Part shown: positions 59,290 through 64,000 of the stretch, piece after piece
How the letters are laid out: every line of letters starts with the position of its first letter
Position numbering within the stretch: the stretch's first letter is position 1
Origin: Chanos chanos
Taxonomy: Eukaryota > Chordata > Actinopteri > Gonorynchiformes > Chanidae
DNA: 64,000 nucleotides
Reading direction: 5' to 3'
Assembly (NCBI RefSeq): GCF_902362185.1
Contig: NC_044504.1
Coordinates: forward strand, 2,169,501-2,233,500
Translations under genes and position numbers: made by a program
The notes under the pieces: model-generated
Database searches by the model: none
What the model was told of the DNA's origin: nothing
What the model saw: only the letters and a program-made list of their open reading frames with translations

Positions 59290-61377
59290 CTAAAGTTCAT
59301 CATGCTGACTGTCTGTTAAAATACAAATGATATGACGTTTTTTTAAAATATTTTTGTACGACTCTTTCCTGCCACTCTCTCCCCTTTTCAGAGTGGCCAC
59401 TTACCCTTGCATGTCAGCTTATTAAACCAGTGGAAGAGAGAGAACCAACCAGAGAGAGAACCAAGTCTTTTACTGTTCCACTGACAGTTAATCACACAGG
59501 GACAAGAGGGAGAGAGACCCTGTTGTCTGTCAGACCCCAGAAAACATATTCAACACATGGTATACAAAGTAGGCGGAGCTAGCCCTCAAATGTAGGAATC
59601 CAAGGTGTGGGCTGCACTGCCAAGCTCTTAAGCCCTTAAACTGGTTTTTAAAAGATATTTAAAACTTTAACGTATCAAATATCAAAACAGAAAGGAATTT
59701 ATCCACATATATTCATTTATATATAGTGATGCCATAGATGTAAAGGTTGGGGTGTCAGAAAGTCCTAGTTAAATTGGGGTATCTTAGCTCCATCAAGTGA
59801 TGGCTAGAAAACACTTCCATATACCCCCAGTTGAAATGTGAAATTAGTCATTCAGGTAGATTAAATGACATTATATCACAGTTAAGTATAAACAGCATAG
59901 GACAGTGCAGGACAAATAAAAAGTAAACTCACCTAAATGTTGGCCTGTAGGCTGTGGTGGGGCAGTGGATGGGCTTGAATGCGGTGTTTTCGACTGATTC
60001 TCCTGAACGCGTCTGAGGAACTGTTTCACCTCACTGTCGTACCTCGACCACTCAGGCACAATCCTCACCGCCGCCTTCAGCTTAGGCTCCTTGGTCTTAG
60101 GGTTATTACACTGTGGGTACAGCAGTCCAGAGAACCAGTAATCAAAATACTGTGATCTTTTCCTCTAACAATGCCAAAGCACTTTCCCTACATCTGAGGT
60201 GACTGTCCAAAGCACTACTTGATTTCTAGAGCTATCAAAGCGACATGTGTTTGGATACAGATGAGAAGAAGTGTCCTCTTTCGTGTCGTTCTGAGTACAA
60301 ACCATATTCGTAAGGCATAAGTGTACTCTACACATACATTCAGTTTATGTTCAATGAAGAGATGCCATTTTCATAGAGGACATTCACAAAACCCAGATTC
60401 AGTGGCACACTGAGCAAAATCGTGAAGTTGGTACATTAAAAATCATCTAGAGCCCTAAAGGTCTAGGGAGCTTTGTAGCCACTGAGTATACGTAACGTGA
60501 GAACCTAATTTAAATAGTCTGAAACACAGGGTGATGTGTCACAGACAGGTTAGGAAACAGACAATGAGAACAGACACATGCAGTTCCTATAGCAGTTGGG
60601 GCTTTTGCTTGTATTTTTAAGATCGGACTTCTTCGCTGGTAAACTGAACACGTTTCTCAGTGAACTGAACAGCATGAGATCAAACATAGCCTCTCACATT
60701 TCTGGTCGCTATGGACAACCTGTCAGTCAATCAACCAACCACCCAACGAACCGGTCAATCATGCTGCATCAATCACATGGTTTGGCCACAGTGGCTCATG
60801 GATTATTAATACCACTGACCAGGTCGATGGTCTTGGCGGTGGCTTTGGAGGTATCATCACACCACGTTTCACACCACAGCCAGTCCTGGGGCAGGGATTT
60901 GATCGCCACCTGGTGGATCATGTTATTGGGGAGGTCCTGCCAAAACAGACAAGATAAAAAAAAATGTTTCAGCCAAACCAGTCTATTTATAAACCACGAG
61001 CAGCTACAGTGTCCAACTGAATCCTTCCCACAGAAAACCCACATGAGCCACTCAAATAACTATCTTCTCAACTCTACAAATGCCTACTGGCTGCTCACTG
61101 ATACAGACCTCCAGTGACTGGGCAGAGCACCAGTGAGCAGTCTAAATACAGCAACGAGTGACGATTAAGGAGTCCAAGAGGCATTTAGCATGGTCTCTAA
61201 TTTATGTGGCATGTAAAAAAAAGGAGTGTGCAAAGTGAAAAATGAGAAACGTGTTCATTTAATAAACTGAATGTTTTGTGTTTTCAGGGTGTGCTGTGGG
61301 TCTGTAACCTGGTCCAGATTGGAGAGACTGTTGGGGTCTTGGTACTGCCCCCGCAGTCTGTCTCCAGCCGCTATCTT
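59290..61377 (-). CDS. uggt2: UDP-glucose:glycoprotein glucosyltransferase 2, last four exons (partial)
   Basis: ER-lumenal folding sensor that re-glucosylates misfolded glycoproteins so that calnexin/calreticulin bind again. Minus-strand exons: 61309-61377, 60820-60936, 59933-60110, 59290-59312; phases join exactly. Reads [13 protein letters not shown] then [58 protein letters not shown], and a 23 bp last exon ending DSQHDEL, an ER-retrieval signal. The wording ([16 protein letters not shown]) fits UGGT2 better than UGGT1. Compared with the recalled vertebrate sequence QYQ(G/A)LSQDPN, four residues (12 bp) are absent between QYQ and DPN in the catalytic glucosyltransferase domain. Upstream exons must lie beyond the window, because a dnajc3-derived duplication begins at the acceptor of the 61309-61377 exon. 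Confidence 0.93.
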
Positions 61378-61643
61378 CTGTGGCAGTTTGACACAGAATA
61401 CTGACTCTTCACTGACTGTGTCTTTTCACAAGGAGTCAAAGCTGTGCCAAGGAGTCACTACATCATCATTATTTGGAGTCTTACTCATAATGTATACAGC
61501 CATACAATTCATTTAGCCCCTGGGAGCAAACGCACAAAGCAATTTAGCATGTAGACGTCCCTGGATAGTGGATCTCCTCAGGTCTTTTAAGAGCACCTAT
61601 TTTTAGTGAGACATAGTGTTTGTCTCAGACATTCAGTGTCCTC

Positions 61644-61680
<37 letters not shown>

Positions 61681-63931
61681 GTGTTGTCCTCAGTGAAGTG
61701 CATGAGTGTCTGAAACTGGACCCGGATCATAAGCAGTGTTTCAGTCATTACAAACAGGTGAAGAAACTCAACAAACAGATCCAGTCTGCCGAGGAGCTCA
61801 TCCAGCAGCAGAGGTTAGCTTCTCAAAGTCTGCATGTAACACGCAGTTATACCAAACAAAAGAACACGTCACAGAATGGACTGACAGCATTTTAGTTTTT
61901 TTTTTTTTTTTTTCAGTATACCCAGCAGGCCAAAGAGCGGATCTGTCACTGTCTAGCCCAGGTACACAACGACTGCATTGCACACCTGAGCACCACACAC
62001 CTCTGTATGCGTTCTCATCATGAATGTTTCGTTAAGGTTTAACGATACACAGCTGAAACAGTGAAAATGTCTTAGATAGTGACTGAGGGGTGAAGTTGCT
62101 GACTGGTTTTGTGTCTGTCTTTATTTTTTCACTGGACAGTCAGACTGCCAAAGCCATTGAGGTGTGCAGTGAAGTCCTGAAATCAGACCCAGACAATGCT
62201 AACGCACTGAAAGACAGAGCAGAGGCCTACCTTCAGGACGAGCAGTATGAAGAGGGTGAGTGAGGGAGAAATGTAATTAGAACGGCAAAAACTGGAAATG
62301 CATTTAGTTCCATTACACTAGGCTTACTGAGTGAAACTGAGTACAGCCGCAGGTCTGCACAACCGTGTTCTGACTCACTGTCTGTATTACTGCATTGTTC
62401 ATACCATACTCTGGTCAAAGTTGTCTGAGCCATGTTAGGATGAGTTGAGATTGCCAACAGACATCCAGATTCCAGCCCTGTGTGACCATACTGATCGAAT
62501 CAGACCCCCCCCACACCCCCCCCCCCCCCCCCCCCCCCGACCTCCAGTCTTTACCTGTGTACATGGTAACTGCTGATTCCACTCAGGATCTGTCTCTCTC
62601 AGGATCCCTAGTCCCCTGGTTATGATAGTTTGGATATTATCCAATGTGAACCCTCTCTAAATTTAGGCCAACTTCATCAGATCAGTTTCTTTGCCTTTCT
62701 TTCTAAGGGGTGGTTTCCTAATACCTAAATATAAACCAACTAAACATGTTGTTTTTGGGGTTATTATTTGTCATTAGTAGCTGAGGTTGCTTTTAGGCCT
62801 CAGCGGTTTGAGCCCAGGTCAAATAACAGCATTTTTTCTGTCTTGACAGCCATTAAGGACTTTGAGAAGGCGCGGGAACAGAATGAAAATGACCGTCAGA
62901 TAAAGGAGGGGTTGGACAGACCTCAAACAGTCCCAGAAGAGGGATTACTATAAGATCTTGGGCGTGAAGAGGTGAGATCTCTCTGCATGGTTGGGGGATA
63001 TGCCCTCAAAAATGCCCCGCGGTGTTTTCTGCCGTGGGCCCGGGGTACGCCCATGCTCATGTATTATCTCTGAACATATCTGGGTGCTGAAAAGTGCTGA
63101 TTTGGCTGAAGTTACCTTCATGTTGTTTTCCAAGCTTTGGTTAGTAGTGGTTGAGTCCTGGGATTGCACTGTGGACATACGCAACATTCAGATCATTTCT
63201 GATGAATGCTGACGATATTGTTGTGCTTATAGAACTGCCCAAAAGAAGGAAATCATCAAAGCTTACAGGAAGTTGGCACAGCAGTGGCATCCAGACAATT
63301 TCCAAGACCCGGAAGACAAGAAAAAAGCTGAGAAGAAGTTCATTGATATTGCCCAGGCCAAAGAGGTGCTCACTGATCCAGGTAAACTGTTCTCCGTAAT
63401 CTGGCTCGAACTGGAGTCGCTTTGTTGAAGTGGGAATGTCACCATGTCTAAGTGATTTCAAGCCTGTCTCAGGCCACACTTACATGAAAGAGGTTTTGGA
63501 TACAGTTGCTATAGAGATGTAAAAATCATATGCTGATAGCCGTAAACTGAACCCACTTTATTTATCCAGTTATATCTCCCAGTTTTAGATGTGAATCTCT
63601 CGAAATATGTTTTCTCTGATTCATTCAACTTCCGTCGGCTAGCCTCAACATCATTATCCAGGGTTCGTACGCTCATGAAAAACCTGGAAAAGTCATGGAA
63701 TATGAAAATAGCAATTTCCAGGCCTAGAGAAGTTTTTGAAAAATAAATAAACCCAGAAAGCTTTGGATAAGTCATGGAAATTTGCTTTGCAGATAACCTG
63801 TTTAATAGAGTATATGTGGTTCAGTATGGCTGCATCGAATGCCACTTCTTGCCAATCGAATCTTAGCCAAGCTTTTTCAAACAAAGCTTCAGATGTCTCT
63901 GACGTGACATCATCGTTTTGGCCTGTTGTTT
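61378..63931 (+). pseudogene. Partial dnajc3 duplicate, broken, within a uggt2 intron
   Basis: A copy of dnajc3 from before exon 6 to inside intron 11 (about 44391-47411) at high identity. Exon 6 and its surroundings are deleted. The exon 7 copy (61694-61813) is intact with one change (VRE to VHE). The exon 8 copy (61917-61961) has lost its first half, with poly-T now serving as acceptor tract. The exon 9 copy (62135-62255) is intact but its AG acceptor is TG. The exon 10 copy (62850-62971) has an 11 bp deletion and a frameshift. The exon 11 copy (63233-63381) keeps the HPD motif. Exons 1-5 and 12 are missing. It cannot encode a working protein. It lies on the strand opposite to uggt2, so it is antisense in the uggt2 transcript. 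Confidence 0.93.
62503..62539. repeat. Poly-C tract (poly-G on the uggt2 sense strand)
   Basis: About 35 bases almost entirely C. The parent site in dnajc3 (about 45986-46000) has only short C runs, so this is an expansion after duplication. On the minus strand the run of G could form a G-quadruplex. Confidence 0.85.
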
Positions 63932-64000
63932 TGGAATACTCGACTTTCTACTCAGTAATATGAAAAAAGACATGATGAATATGAGGACCTACAGGTCACA

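Noticed and set aside
61620-63400. Alternative 3' exons for dnajc3 in the distal duplicate
   Set aside because: It lacks exons 6 and 12 and has a lost acceptor and a frameshift; the proximal gene has a complete set of exons.

Overview
The window is vertebrate nuclear DNA from a ray-finned fish, probably a teleost. Genes are split by GT-AG introns. Intergenic and intronic DNA is full of fish-type Tc1-like transposons, L2, RTE and L1-like LINE ends, Harbinger pieces, a tRNA-type SINE and very long microsatellites. Teleost-style immune families (IFI44-like GTPases, a RING/B-box/SPRY TRIM) are present. I cannot name the species.

Layout. 2.1-10.6 kb: arhgap20 (+), 15 coding exons, complete. 12.4-16.5 kb: fdx1 (mitochondrial ferredoxin/adrenodoxin, -), four exons, tail to tail with arhgap20; FDX1 and ARHGAP20 are also neighbours on human chromosome 11q22. 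17.9-37.2 kb: two tandem, apparently intact IFI44-like genes (-). Each has a separate non-coding first exon and interferon-stimulated response elements (ISREs) just upstream. Old Tc1-like copies, an L2 LINE end and a solo LTR lie among them. 37.2-40.9 kb: repeat-rich spacer with a palindromic MITE and a remnant of a third duplicated unit. 41.1-47.7 kb: dnajc3 (P58IPK, +), 12 exons, complete, with an exact ER-stress element upstream. 49.7-55.6 kb: an intact TRIM gene (+), flanked by about 400 bp direct repeats. 59.3-61.4 kb: the last four exons of uggt2 (-), which runs off the right edge. DNAJC3 and UGGT2 are convergent neighbours on human 13q32. 61.4-63.9 kb: a broken partial duplicate of dnajc3 lying inside a uggt2 intron.

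How the genes relate. The housekeeping pairs arhgap20-fdx1 and dnajc3-uggt2 form two conserved synteny blocks. dnajc3 and uggt2 both serve ER protein folding. Two immune insertions interrupt this: the IFI44-like tandem pair between the blocks, and the TRIM gene between dnajc3 and uggt2. ISRE or ISRE-like motifs at both immune loci suggest that interferon induces them. I found no wholly new gene system. The most informative novelties are the N-terminal myristoylation signals and diverged promoters of the IFI44-like pair, the recent segmental duplication of dnajc3 into uggt2 with a four-residue gap in the adjacent uggt2 exon, and the flanking repeats of the TRIM gene. Exon boundaries were worked out by hand from splice consensus, phase continuity and recalled family sequences. 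No database search was possible.
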